A DNA stretch of 64,000 nt, from NCBI GenBank assembly GCA_964245825.1, contig CAXTNT010000009.1, positions 62,001 through 126,000 of the forward strand. Reading direction: 5' to 3'. Both the position numbers and the translations under genes were made by a program. Within the stretch, counting starts at the first letter, position 1. Each line of letters opens with the position of its first letter. The notes under the pieces were generated by a model. It ran no database searches and was not told the DNA's origin. It saw nothing but the letters and a program-made list of their open reading frames with translations. The DNA is from CAJCIY01 sp964245825 (GTDB lineage Bacteria; Actinomycetota; Actinomycetes; Mycobacteriales; CAJCIY01). This document shows, piece by piece, positions 15,773 through 23,524 of this stretch.

Positions 15773-16747
15773 ATGCGTGCCTTCGCCTGTGCCGTCTGCG
15801 GCAACCTGCTCGCGTTCGAAAACACGGTCTGCCTGCGCTGCGGCACCCAGGTCGGCTTCGACCCGGTGCAGCGCGCCCTGGTCCCGGTGAGCGCCGCACT
15901 CGCCCGCTGCGCCAACACCGTCCGGGCCGGCTGCAACTGGCTCGTGCCGGCAGGCGGGCCGCCGCGGTGCCGGTCCTGCGAACTCACCCGGACCCGCCCG
16001 GACGACAGCGACCAGGAGGCACAGCGCGCCTTCGTCCTGGCGGAGTCGGCGAAGCGCCGACTCGTGTTCCAGCTCGATGAGCTCCGCCTCGCCCACCCGG
16101 CCGATCGGCTGAGGTTCGACCTGCTCTCCAGCCGCTACCAACCGGTCACGACAGGGCACGACGACGGTGTCATCACCCTGGACCTCGCCGAGGGTGACGA
16201 CGCCCACCGCGAGGCGCTCCGGACCCAGATGGACGAGCCGTACCGGACCCTGCTGGGGCACTTCCGGCACGAGACCGGCCACTACTACTGGGACGTACTC
16301 GTCGCAGAAAAGCCTGTGCTGCAAGGGTTCCGAATGCTGTTCGGCGATGACCGAGCTGACTACGGCGAGGCGTTGCAAAGGCACTACACCGCCGGTCCGC
16401 CCGCGGGCTGGGAGGAGACCTACGTCTCCGGTTACGCCACCGCGCACCCGTGGGAGGACTGGGCCGAGACGTTCGCGCACTACCTGCACATCCGCGACAC
16501 GCTGCAGACCGCCTCGTCCTTCGGGGTCGTCGTGGCTGGTCCGGACCTGCCCCGCGAGATCCTCGCCGCGGTGCCCACCGAACGCGGCGACGACTTCGAC
16601 GAGCTGATCGCGACCTGGCACGCCTTCACGCTCGCGCTCAACGCGGTGAACCGCAGCATGGGTCACGACGACCTGTATCCGTTCGTGCTGGCGCCCACGG
16701 TTCTCGGCAAGCTGCGGTACGTGCACCGGCTGGTCGTCGCACTCTGA
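15773..16747 (+). CDS. Zinc-ribbon putative zinc metallopeptidase
   Basis: A 324-residue protein. An N-terminal zinc ribbon has CxxC pairs (CAVCGN, CLRCG) and more cysteines in CRSCEL. The peptidase-like core has HETGH (His166, Glu167, His170) and a downstream acidic region WEDWAETFAHYLHI that likely provides the third metal ligand. This arrangement matches the bacterial zinc-ribbon/putative-peptidase family of unknown substrate. ATG 15773 is used because the cysteine ribbon begins six residues later; the frame could be opened at GTG 15725. No signal peptide, so cytoplasmic. Confidence 0.82.
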   Translation: MRAFACAVCGNLLAFENTVCLRCGTQVGFDPVQRALVPVSAALARCANTVRAGCNWLVPAGGPPRCRSCELTRTRPDDSDQEAQRAFVLAESAKRRLVFQLDELRLAHPADRLRFDLLSSRYQPVTTGHDDGVITLDLAEGDDAHREALRTQMDEPYRTLLGHFRHETGHYYWDVLVAEKPVLQGFRMLFGDDRADYGEALQRHYTAGPPAGWEETYVSGYATAHPWEDWAETFAHYLHIRDTLQTASSFGVVVAGPDLPREILAAVPTERGDDFDELIATWHAFTLALNAVNRSMGHDDLYPFVLAPTVLGKLRYVHRLVVAL

Positions 16748-16810
16748 TCGGTGGCCGTCGCGCACTGCTCCGGTCGCTCGCCTCGCCTCGTACCACGCCC
16801 TGCTGTCGCC

Positions 16811-16816
16811 TAGATT
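16811..16816 (+). promoter_or_regulatory. Putative -10 element for the acetyltransferase gene
   Basis: TAGATT matches TAnnnT and ends 7 bases before ATG 16824, the spacing expected for a leaderless mRNA. No ribosome-binding site is present between it and the start. Confidence 0.5.
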
Positions 16817-16823
16817 CGTCGGC

Positions 16824-17357
16824 ATGGACGTGCAGGTGGGGGACGCGGCCACGTTCCGCGCACGGCTGCCCGACCTGCTCGAGGTCTACCGCACGGCGTT
16901 CCTCGAGGTGCACGAGGCCGACCCCGACCGGGCCACCGCCGAACGCAGCGTGATCATGCACCGGCACAGCGGATGCGAGCGGCTGGTGCTCGCCACGGTC
17001 GACGACGCCGAGGGCCTGGCCGGCTTCTGCTACGGCTTCCGGGGCGAATCCGGGCAGTGGTGGCACGACTGCGTCCGTCGCGGCCTCGGCGACCGGGCGG
17101 CGGCATGGCTGGACGATTGCCGGGAGATCGCTGAGCTGCACGTACGCCCGGATGCACAGGGTCGCGGCCTGGGCCGGGCTCTGCTGCGGTCCGCGCTGCT
17201 CGACGCGGTCGAGCGAACCGCGGCCCTGTCGGTGCTCGACGCGACGGACTCGCCGGCCCGCCACCTCTACCGGGCCGAGGGCTTCTCGCCGCTGCTGACG
17301 GGGTTTCGCTTCCCCGGCAACGCCACCTCGTACGCGGTCATGGCAAAGCCGCTCTGA
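16824..17357 (+). CDS. GNAT family N-acetyltransferase
   Basis: A 177-residue protein with the acetyl-CoA binding motif A as LHVRPDAQGRGLGRALL (about residues 108-124) and the C-terminal LYRAEGFSPLL motif B segment. The acceptor substrate is not evident. It is convergent with metF, with a 1-bp gap between stops. The start lies directly after a -10-like hexamer, suggesting leaderless expression. Confidence 0.85.
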   Translation: MDVQVGDAATFRARLPDLLEVYRTAFLEVHEADPDRATAERSVIMHRHSGCERLVLATVDDAEGLAGFCYGFRGESGQWWHDCVRRGLGDRAAAWLDDCREIAELHVRPDAQGRGLGRALLRSALLDAVERTAALSVLDATDSPARHLYRAEGFSPLLTGFRFPGNATSYAVMAKPL

Positions 17358-17358
17358 C

Positions 17359-18249
17359 TCAGCTGACGATGCCCTCGTAGACCGCCCGCGAGGAGGTGGA
17401 CCGGTTCAACGTCATCAGGTGGATGCCGGGGGCGCCGCCGTCAAGCAGCGTCCGGGACAGCTCGGTGGCGACTTCGACGCCTACCCGGCGCACCCCCTCG
17501 GGCTCGTCGGCCACCGCGCGCAGCCGGTCTGCGAGCCAGCCAGGGAACGCCGCGCCGGACAGCTGCGCCATCCGCTCGATCTGCGCGATGTTCGTCACCG
17601 GCATCACCCCCGGCAGGATCGGCAGCTCGCAGCCCCGCGCACTGATCCGGTCGCGCAGCCGGAAGTAGTCGGCCGGGTCGAAGAACAGCTGCGTGATCGC
17701 GTACGACGCACCCGCTTCGGCCTTGCGTACCAGCACATCTGCGTCCTGCTCGAGGCTCTCCGAGCGCGGGTGCTTCTCCGGGAAGGCGGCGACTCCGATG
17801 CAGAAGTCGCCCAGCCTCGCCGTCAGCTCGACCAGCTCGTCGGCGTACGCCAAACCCTGCGGATGGGCGACCCACGCACCCTGCGGATCACCGGGCGGGT
17901 CCCCGCGCAGGACCAGCACGTTGCGCACCCCCGCCCCTGCGTACGAGCCGATCACCTGGCGCAGCTCGGCGACGGAGTGGTTCACGGCGGTCAGGTGGCC
18001 GACCGGCGTGAGGGTGGTCTCGGTGGCGATCCGCTCGACGATCCGGACGGTGCGGTCGCGGGTGGCGCCCCCGGCGCCGTAGGTGACCGACACGAAGGCC
18101 GGGCGCAGCGACTCGAGTTGGCGGATGGCGAGCCAGAGGTTGGCCTCCCCCTCGTCGGTCTGCGGCGGGAAGAACTCGAAGGAGAACACCGGCTCGGTGC
18201 CGGCCTGCAGCAGGTCGGCCACTGCCGGCGTCCGGACGGGCGTGCTCAC
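17359..18249 (-). CDS. metF: 5,10-methylenetetrahydrofolate reductase
   Basis: A 296-residue flavoprotein barrel with FSFEFFPPQTDEGEANL at the N-terminus (catalytic Glu), VSVTYGAGGATRDRT, NVLVLRGDPPGD, a YAITQLFFD strand and PGVMPVTNIAQI. Reduces methylenetetrahydrofolate to methyl-tetrahydrofolate for methionine synthesis. GTG 18249 gives the usual family length; the longer open frame has no similarity. It is divergent from crtI with only 39 bp between starts, matching the metF/isoprenoid pairing at Rv2172c-Rv2173. Confidence 0.93.
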   Translation of the reverse strand: MSTPVRTPAVADLLQAGTEPVFSFEFFPPQTDEGEANLWLAIRQLESLRPAFVSVTYGAGGATRDRTVRIVERIATETTLTPVGHLTAVNHSVAELRQVIGSYAGAGVRNVLVLRGDPPGDPQGAWVAHPQGLAYADELVELTARLGDFCIGVAAFPEKHPRSESLEQDADVLVRKAEAGASYAITQLFFDPADYFRLRDRISARGCELPILPGVMPVTNIAQIERMAQLSGAAFPGWLADRLRAVADEPEGVRRVGVEVATELSRTLLDGGAPGIHLMTLNRSTSSRAVYEGIVS

Positions 18250-18275
18250 ACCGCGATCGTACGGACGTGCCGCCC

Positions 18276-18281
18276 TAGTCT
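18276..18281 (+). promoter_or_regulatory. Putative -10 element for crtI
   Basis: TAGTCT ends 7 bases before GTG 18289 in the 39-bp metF-crtI gap. It fits the TAnnnT pattern and a leaderless transcript. The metF promoter must overlap the same short region on the other strand. Confidence 0.45.
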
Positions 18282-18288
18282 CGGGAAC

Positions 18289-19797
18289 GTGGCCGTGCGG
18301 ACCGTCCCGGGTCGCAGCGACCACGTCGTCGTGGTGGGAGCCGGGCTCGCCGGGCTGTCGGCGGCGCTGCGGCTGGCGGGTGCGGGCCGGCGGGTGACGG
18401 TGCTGGAGCGCGAGGCCACCGTCGGCGGCCGCGCAGGGGTCCTCCACCAAAGGGGTTACACCTTCGACACCGGGCCCACCGTCCTGACGATGCCCGACCT
18501 CATCGCCGACGCCCTGGACTGCGTCGGCGAGTCCCTCGAGGACTGGCTCCAGCTGCGGGGAGTGACGCCGCTGTACCGCACGCACCACGCGGACGGGTCC
18601 AGCCTCGACATCCTCGCCGACCCCGACGCGATGGCCGCCGAGATCACCCGGGTGTGCGGGGCACGCGACGCCGAGGGCTACCGCCGCTACGTCCGCTTCG
18701 TGGCCCGCCTGTACCGGTACGAGATGCGCTCGTTCATCGACCGCAACATCGACTCACCGTTCGATCTGCTCACGGGCGACCTCGCGCGCCTCGCCGCCCT
18801 CGGCGGGTTCCGCCGGCTGGCGCCCGCCGTCGGCCGGTACCTCACCGACGAGCGGCTCCGCCGGGTGTTCTCCTTCCAGGCGATGTACGCCGGCCTCTCG
18901 CCCTACGACGCGCTCGCGATCTACGCCGTCATCGCGTACATGGATTCCGTCGCGGGCGTGTTCTTCCCCGTCGGTGGGATGCATGCCGTCCCGGGCGCGC
19001 TGGCCGGCGCCGCGGCCAAGCACGGCGTCGAGATCCGCTGCGGCACAGGCGTTTCCCGGCTCGAGGTCGTTGCCGGCCGGGCCGTCGCGGTCCGCACCGA
19101 TGCCGGCGAGCGGATCACCGCGGACGCCTTCGTGCTGACGCCCGACCTGCCGGTGGCCTACCGGGAGCTGCTCGGCACGACGCCGCGCCGGGTGGCGCGG
19201 CAGACCTACTCGCCCTCCTGCTTCCTGCTGCTGGCCGGGTCGACCCGGCCGTCCGCGCAGGCTCACCACTCGATCCACCTGGGCACCGAGTGGAAGCAGA
19301 CCTTCACCGAGATCATCGACCGCGGCGAGCTGATGAGCGACCCGTCGTTCCTGGTCACCTGCCCGACCGCCTCCGATCCCTCGCTCGCCCCGACCGGCCG
19401 GTCCTCCTGGTACGTGCTGTTCCCCGCGCCGAACGCCCGCGCACCGATCGACTGGGCCACCGTCGGCCCGCGGTACCGCGACGAGGTGCTGGCCACGATG
19501 GATGCTCGCGGGTACGCGGGCCTGGGCGAGTCGCTGGAGGTCGAGCAGGTGACCACGCCGGCCGACTGGGAGGCCCGCGGGATGGAGGCCGGGGCGCCGT
19601 TCGCCGCGGCCCACACCTTCTCCCAGACCGGGCCGTTCCGGCCGGCCAACCTTTGCCGCGGCGTCGAGAACGTCGTGTTCGCCGGTTCCGGCACGGTGCC
19701 CGGCGTCGGGGTGCCGATGGTGCTCGTGTCCGGCCGGCTGGCGGCCGAGCGCATCACCGGCCCGGATCCGACGTACCGCTCCCGCGCCTGGCTCTGA
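18289..19797 (+). CDS. crtI: Phytoene desaturase
   Basis: A 502-residue FAD oxidoreductase. The dinucleotide-binding motif is VVVVGAGLAGLSAALRLA near the N-terminus, with GGRAGVLHQRGYTFDTGPTVL after it, and the C-terminal carotenoid-oxidoreductase signature is FAGSGTVPGVGVPMVLVSGRLAAERI. Introduces double bonds into phytoene to make lycopene or a related polyene at the membrane. GTG 18289 follows a -10-like hexamer; GTG 18295 is an alternative. It is followed after 35 bp by crtB. Confidence 0.92.
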   Translation: MAVRTVPGRSDHVVVVGAGLAGLSAALRLAGAGRRVTVLEREATVGGRAGVLHQRGYTFDTGPTVLTMPDLIADALDCVGESLEDWLQLRGVTPLYRTHHADGSSLDILADPDAMAAEITRVCGARDAEGYRRYVRFVARLYRYEMRSFIDRNIDSPFDLLTGDLARLAALGGFRRLAPAVGRYLTDERLRRVFSFQAMYAGLSPYDALAIYAVIAYMDSVAGVFFPVGGMHAVPGALAGAAAKHGVEIRCGTGVSRLEVVAGRAVAVRTDAGERITADAFVLTPDLPVAYRELLGTTPRRVARQTYSPSCFLLLAGSTRPSAQAHHSIHLGTEWKQTFTEIIDRGELMSDPSFLVTCPTASDPSLAPTGRSSWYVLFPAPNARAPIDWATVGPRYRDEVLATMDARGYAGLGESLEVEQVTTPADWEARGMEAGAPFAAAHTFSQTGPFRPANLCRGVENVVFAGSGTVPGVGVPMVLVSGRLAAERITGPDPTYRSRAWL

Positions 19798-19832
19798 CTC
19801 CCCGGCGCCGACGGGCGCGGGAGGATGGCGGC

Positions 19833-20699
19833 GTGGGCGGCGATCGCGAGCTGGACGCGGCGGGGATCACCGACCCCGGTCTGCGCGCGTCGTACGCGAC
19901 GTGCCGGCGACTCAACGCCCGGCACGGGCGGACGTACTACCTAGCCACACTGCTGCTACCGCCGGCCAAACGCCCGGCGGTGCACGCGCTCTACGGCTTC
20001 GCCCGGTACGCCGACGAGCTGGTCGACGACCTCGACCACCCGCTGCCGACCGCCGAGGCCGCGCGCCGGCTCGACCAGCTCGAGCGGGCGGTCGACCAGC
20101 CGCATGCGCAGGAACCGCCTGTCCTGCAGGCGTTCCGACACACACATGAGACCTACGGGATCCCCGCCGAGCACACCACGCGGTTCCTCGCCAGCATGCG
20201 GATGGACCTCACCGTGACCCGCTACGACACCGACGCCGAGCTGGATGAGTACATGGCCGGCAGCGCCGCTGCGATCGGGCTGCAGATGCTCCCGGTGCTG
20301 GGTCACACCCTTCCCCACGAGGTGGTCGCGCCGTACGCCCGCGACCTCGGCCTCGCCTTCCAGCTGACCAACTTCGTCCGGGACGTCGCCGAGGACGCGC
20401 GCCGCGGCCGGGTCTACCTGCCCGACCCCCGGACCGCCGCCCGGCGGGCGCGGACGCTCTACCGGAACGCCGCCCCCGGCATCCGCCTGCTGGACCCCAC
20501 GAGCCGCGACTGCGTGGCGACGGCCGCGACCCTGTACGAACGGATCCTCGACGAGGTCACACGGCGGGACCACGACACCACCACCAGGGCCACCGTGGGC
20601 ACCGTGCGCCGGGCGGCGATCGCCCTGCCGGCCCTGGCGCGCGCGGTCAGGGCGAGACGCGCCGCCCCCACCACACCCACCAGCACAGCGTCTGCGTGA
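19833..20699 (+). CDS. crtB: Phytoene synthase
   Basis: A 288-residue squalene/phytoene synthase. The two Asp-rich Mg-diphosphate motifs are DELVDDLDH (after LYGFARYA) and DVAEDARRGRVYLP. Condenses two geranylgeranyl diphosphates to phytoene. GTG 19833 is supported by GGGAGG 7 bases upstream. No geranylgeranyl diphosphate synthase gene is in the window, so the precursor must come from elsewhere. Its last 53 bp overlap the end of crtYd on the opposite strand. Confidence 0.92.
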   Translation: MGGDRELDAAGITDPGLRASYATCRRLNARHGRTYYLATLLLPPAKRPAVHALYGFARYADELVDDLDHPLPTAEAARRLDQLERAVDQPHAQEPPVLQAFRHTHETYGIPAEHTTRFLASMRMDLTVTRYDTDAELDEYMAGSAAAIGLQMLPVLGHTLPHEVVAPYARDLGLAFQLTNFVRDVAEDARRGRVYLPDPRTAARRARTLYRNAAPGIRLLDPTSRDCVATAATLYERILDEVTRRDHDTTTRATVGTVRRAAIALPALARAVRARRAAPTTPTSTASA

Positions 20700-20973
20700 C
20701 CAGCGCGAACCCGAACAGCAGGTCCTCGACCGGGGCGAAGCAGAACCGCCCGGACCCGATGAACGGCGAGGCCGCGGTCCCGATCACGTCGGCGCCGTTG
20801 TAGACGACCACCCGCCGCCCGGTCAGCACGCCGTTCACGAGCAACTGGAAGGCCAGCACGATCGCGTACGCCAGCCAGAACTGCCGCGAGCGGATCAGCC
20901 GCGTGCGCAGCACCGCGAGGTCGAGCAGCGTGGTCGCCGCGACCGCCGCCAGCGCGATCTGCGTGTAGGTCAT
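20647..20973 (-). CDS. crtYd: Lycopene cyclase domain protein, second half (CrtYd type)
   Basis: A 108-residue membrane protein with three predicted helices and the PVEDLLFGF motif (about residues 80-88) that is catalytic in heterodimeric lycopene cyclases. Works with CrtYc to cyclise lycopene ends. ATG 20973 overlaps the crtYc stop (ATGA). The 3' end runs 53 bp into crtB on the other strand. Confidence 0.88.
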   Translation of the reverse strand: MTYTQIALAAVAATTLLDLAVLRTRLIRSRQFWLAYAIVLAFQLLVNGVLTGRRVVVYNGADVIGTAASPFIGSGRFCFAPVEDLLFGFALVTQTLCWWVWWGRRVSP

Positions 20974-21281
20974 CGGCGGGCCCGCACGAGCGCCACCGCC
21001 TCGTAGGTGAGGGTCGCGCAGACCGGCACCACCAGGAAGAACGCCAACTCCTCGACCGGCACGCTGCCGAGCCGGAGCCCGGTCGTCCAGTGCCGGGCGT
21101 ACGACCAGTGGTGGCGGGAGATCGCGTACGCGTCCCAGCCGGTGAAGACCACCAGGACCGGCGCGAGCGTCAGCAGCAGGCGTCTCCACCGGGCATACAC
21201 CCGCGCCCGCAGCACCACCTCGAGCGGCAGCGTCACCACGAGGCAGGCGCCGAGCACGCCGAGGTACAGCAGATGACTCAC
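20970..21281 (-). CDS. crtYc: Lycopene cyclase domain protein, first half (CrtYc type)
   Basis: A 103-residue membrane protein beginning MSHLLYLGVLGACLVVTLPLE, with three helices and the PVEELAFFLVVP motif that mirrors PVEDLLFGF of its partner. Such paired small subunits form one cyclase in actinobacteria. Its ATG overlaps the stop of the Rv2175c-like gene (ATGA), tying carotenoid cyclisation to a regulator rather than to crtI-crtB, which are on the other strand. Confidence 0.88.
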   Translation of the reverse strand: MSHLLYLGVLGACLVVTLPLEVVLRARVYARWRRLLLTLAPVLVVFTGWDAYAISRHHWSYARHWTTGLRLGSVPVEELAFFLVVPVCATLTYEAVALVRARR

Positions 21282-21613
21282 CAGGCGAGCGCCTGTGCCC
21301 GGCGCGAGACCTCGTGGACCCGGTTCGCCGCGAGCGCCGCCACCGGCGAACCGGGCAGCGTGTCGTCGTCCGCGAACAGCCAGCGCAGCACGGCATCGTC
21401 GTCGAAACCCCCGTCCCGCAGCACGGTGACCACGCCCGACAGCCCCTTCAGGAGCTCGCCGTCGGCGACGAGCTCGGCGGGGATCCGGAGCACGCCGTCG
21501 TCGCCGCGCACGCTGAGCAGGGTGCCTTCCCCGACCAGGTGGCGCACGCGCAGCACGTCCGTGCCGAGCGCTACCGCGATGTCGGGGACGGTCACCAGGG
21601 TCGGCTCGGCCAC
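21278..21613 (-). CDS. Rv2175c-like winged-helix DNA-binding protein
   Basis: A 111-residue protein matching the Rv2175c family: an N-terminal helix-turn-helix (TVPDIAVALGTDVLRVRHLVGEGTLLSVR) followed by the family-specific C-terminal domain ending AANRVHEVSRRAQALAW. In M. tuberculosis Rv2175c is a substrate of the kinase PknL, phosphorylated near its N-terminus, which reduces DNA binding. Here the short N-terminus is MAEPTLVTVPD, with Thr5 and Thr8 as candidate sites (inference). It starts 4 bp after a Gfo/Idh oxidoreductase gene and overlaps crtYc. Confidence 0.85.
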   Translation of the reverse strand: MAEPTLVTVPDIAVALGTDVLRVRHLVGEGTLLSVRGDDGVLRIPAELVADGELLKGLSGVVTVLRDGGFDDDAVLRWLFADDDTLPGSPVAALAANRVHEVSRRAQALAW

Positions 21614-21617
21614 GGGG

Positions 21618-22541
21618 TCAGGGTAGGCCGACGGGCGTGCCCGCCGCCGCGGACTTCCGAGCCGCGTCCAGCACCGCAGCCACGGCGGCCGACTCCTCCA
21701 GCGGCAGCAGCCACGCGGGTTCGCCGCGGACCGCGGCGGTCACGGCGGCGACCATCTCGGCGTACCCGGACTCACCGCGCGGTCGGGAGCCGACGTCGAT
21801 CCGCTCGGTGCCGGCGCCGTCGGAGAGCCAGACCTCGCCGCCGCCGGTGAACGCGTCGCCGGGCAACTGCAGCTCGCCGGCCGCGCCGGTGACAACGAGC
21901 CACTGCCCGGTGTCGGCGTCAAACGCCGCACGCAGCGAGGAGGTCGCCCCGGACCGGTGCTCGCAGAGCACCTCCGTCGCCAGGTCCACGCCGCCGGCCG
22001 ACCGCGACCGCGCGGCGACCGACGTGACGTCACCCGCCGCCCACAGCGCTGCCGACACGGGGTAGCAGCCGAGGTCGAGCAGCGCGCCCCCGCTCGGTGG
22101 CTCCAGCCGCCAGCCGGAGGTGCCGGCGATCGTGAACCCGGCCTCGACGTGCTCCACTGCGCCCAACCGGGGCAGCAGCGTGGTGGCGAGCGCCACCCGC
22201 GGGTGCCAGCGCCAAAACGAGGCCTCGACCAGCATGGACGCACCCGCGGCCGCCCGCACGAGCGCCACCTCGGCGGCGCGCAGGCCCAGCGGCTTCTCGC
22301 AGAGCACATGCTTGCCCGCCGCCAGGGCCGCGAGCGTCCAGCGGACGTGCAGGTGGTGCGGCAAGGCGACATAGACCACCTCGACCGCCGGATCGGCGAT
22401 CACCGCGTCGTACGGAACCCCGGATCGCGAGCCGACCGAGACGACCGTCGCGCCGGGCGAGGTGTCGATCACCCACCCGAGGTGGCGGGCGATGGCGCCC
22501 GACCCAAGCACACCCCAGCCCACCGTCACCGGCGAATCCAA
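21618..22541 (-). CDS. Gfo/Idh/MocA family NAD(P)-dependent oxidoreductase
   Basis: A 307-residue protein with an N-terminal Rossmann motif (GVLGSGAIARH), the diagnostic CEKPLGL with catalytic-pocket Lys, and a C-terminal alpha/beta substrate domain. A deletion after strand 2 makes the nucleotide domain shorter than usual (SRSGVPYDAVIADP), so it may be slightly atypical. Substrate is unknown, probably a sugar or cyclitol. First gene of a minus-strand unit with the Rv2175c-like, crtYc and crtYd genes. Confidence 0.85.
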   Translation of the reverse strand: MDSPVTVGWGVLGSGAIARHLGWVIDTSPGATVVSVGSRSGVPYDAVIADPAVEVVYVALPHHLHVRWTLAALAAGKHVLCEKPLGLRAAEVALVRAAAGASMLVEASFWRWHPRVALATTLLPRLGAVEHVEAGFTIAGTSGWRLEPPSGGALLDLGCYPVSAALWAAGDVTSVAARSRSAGGVDLATEVLCEHRSGATSSLRAAFDADTGQWLVVTGAAGELQLPGDAFTGGGEVWLSDGAGTERIDVGSRPRGESGYAEMVAAVTAAVRGEPAWLLPLEESAAVAAVLDAARKSAAAGTPVGLP

Positions 22542-22595
22542 AAAAAGTCCCCCGAATGGCTCAACCTTTCACCCGTACGTGCCGAGAGGTGTCTC

Positions 22596-23477
22596 ATGCG
22601 TCCTCCGAAGCTGCTCATCGCTGCCCTGGGCCTCGTCGCCGTCGCCACCGCTGCCACCCCCGGCTGGGGACCGTACGTGGTCCGCTCCGGCGACAACCTC
22701 TGGACCCTGGCCCGCGCACATCACACGACCGTCGCCGCGCTGGAGCACGTCAACCACCTGCGCGGCAGCACGATCTACGCGGGTCAGACCCTGGAGATCC
22801 CGGGCCTCGGCGCCGGCGTCCCCGCGGTCGCCGCGCCGCACCGGACGACCACGGTGGCCCGGGTGGGGACCTACGTGGTCCGCCCCGGCGACACCCTGAC
22901 CGCCATCGCCCGGGCCGAGCACACCACGGTGCCGGCCCTCGCCAGCCTGAACCACCTCTCCGGCCGGTTGCTGATCCGGATCGGCCAGACACTGCGCGTG
23001 CCGGCCAAGCCCGTCCGCGTGGTCGTGCCGGCACGGGTCAACCAGGCAGGCCCGGCGGGCCGGTTGGCCACGGCCGCCGATCCCGGCCCGACGGCGATCC
23101 GGTCGCTGGTCGTGGCGGAGGCCCAGCGCCAGCACCTGTCTCCCGCGCTGGCCCAGGCCATCGCCACGCAGGAGTCCGGGTTCCGCATGCGCATCGTGTC
23201 GCCGACCGGAGCCCTCGGCGTCATGCAGTTGGAGCCCGCCACCGCGCAGTGGCTGTCCGGCAAGGGCATGGGCACCATCGACCCCTACAACCTCACCACG
23301 AACATCCGTGGTGGCGTGCTGCTGCTCCGCATCCTGCTGGCCGCCACCCACGGCAACCAGCCGCAGGCCATCGCCGCCTACTACGAGGGCCTCGGCGCCG
23401 TCCGGGCCGGGCATATGTACTCGAACACGGCGGGCTACGTCGCGAACGTGCAGGCCCTGGAGCGCCGTTACGCCTGA
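22596..23477 (+). CDS. Secreted LysM-repeat lytic transglycosylase
   Basis: A 293-residue protein. An N-terminal hydrophobic signal (MRPPKLLIAALGLVAVATAA) is followed by two LysM domains (YVVRSGDNLWTLARAHHTT and YVVRPGDTLTAIARAEHTT) and a C-terminal SLT-type goose-lysozyme fold with catalytic Glu in IATQESGFRMRIVS and the GALGVMQL motif. Cleaves peptidoglycan glycan strands in the wall. GAGAGGTG precedes ATG 22596. Only 54 bp separate it from the divergent oxidoreductase. Confidence 0.9.
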   Translation: MRPPKLLIAALGLVAVATAATPGWGPYVVRSGDNLWTLARAHHTTVAALEHVNHLRGSTIYAGQTLEIPGLGAGVPAVAAPHRTTTVARVGTYVVRPGDTLTAIARAEHTTVPALASLNHLSGRLLIRIGQTLRVPAKPVRVVVPARVNQAGPAGRLATAADPGPTAIRSLVVAEAQRQHLSPALAQAIATQESGFRMRIVSPTGALGVMQLEPATAQWLSGKGMGTIDPYNLTTNIRGGVLLLRILLAATHGNQPQAIAAYYEGLGAVRAGHMYSNTAGYVANVQALERRYA

Positions 23478-23511
23478 CGGCGCGCCGAGCGCAGGCAGTC
23501 GCGCCCGGACC

Positions 23512-23517
23512 TAGACT
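23512..23517 (+). promoter_or_regulatory. Putative -10 element for the Ser/Thr kinase gene
   Basis: TAGACT ends 7 bases before GTG 23525, again the spacing of a leaderless start. Confidence 0.45.
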
Positions 23518-23524
23518 CGCGCGG

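Noticed and set aside
17419..18288. In-frame extension upstream of crtI as a much longer protein
   Set aside because: The extension is antisense to metF and has no similarity; crtI homology begins at 18289 right after a -10-like hexamer.
22541..22596. c-di-AMP riboswitch before the LysM transglycosylase
   Set aside because: Only 54 bp are available and none of the conserved ydaO blocks are present.
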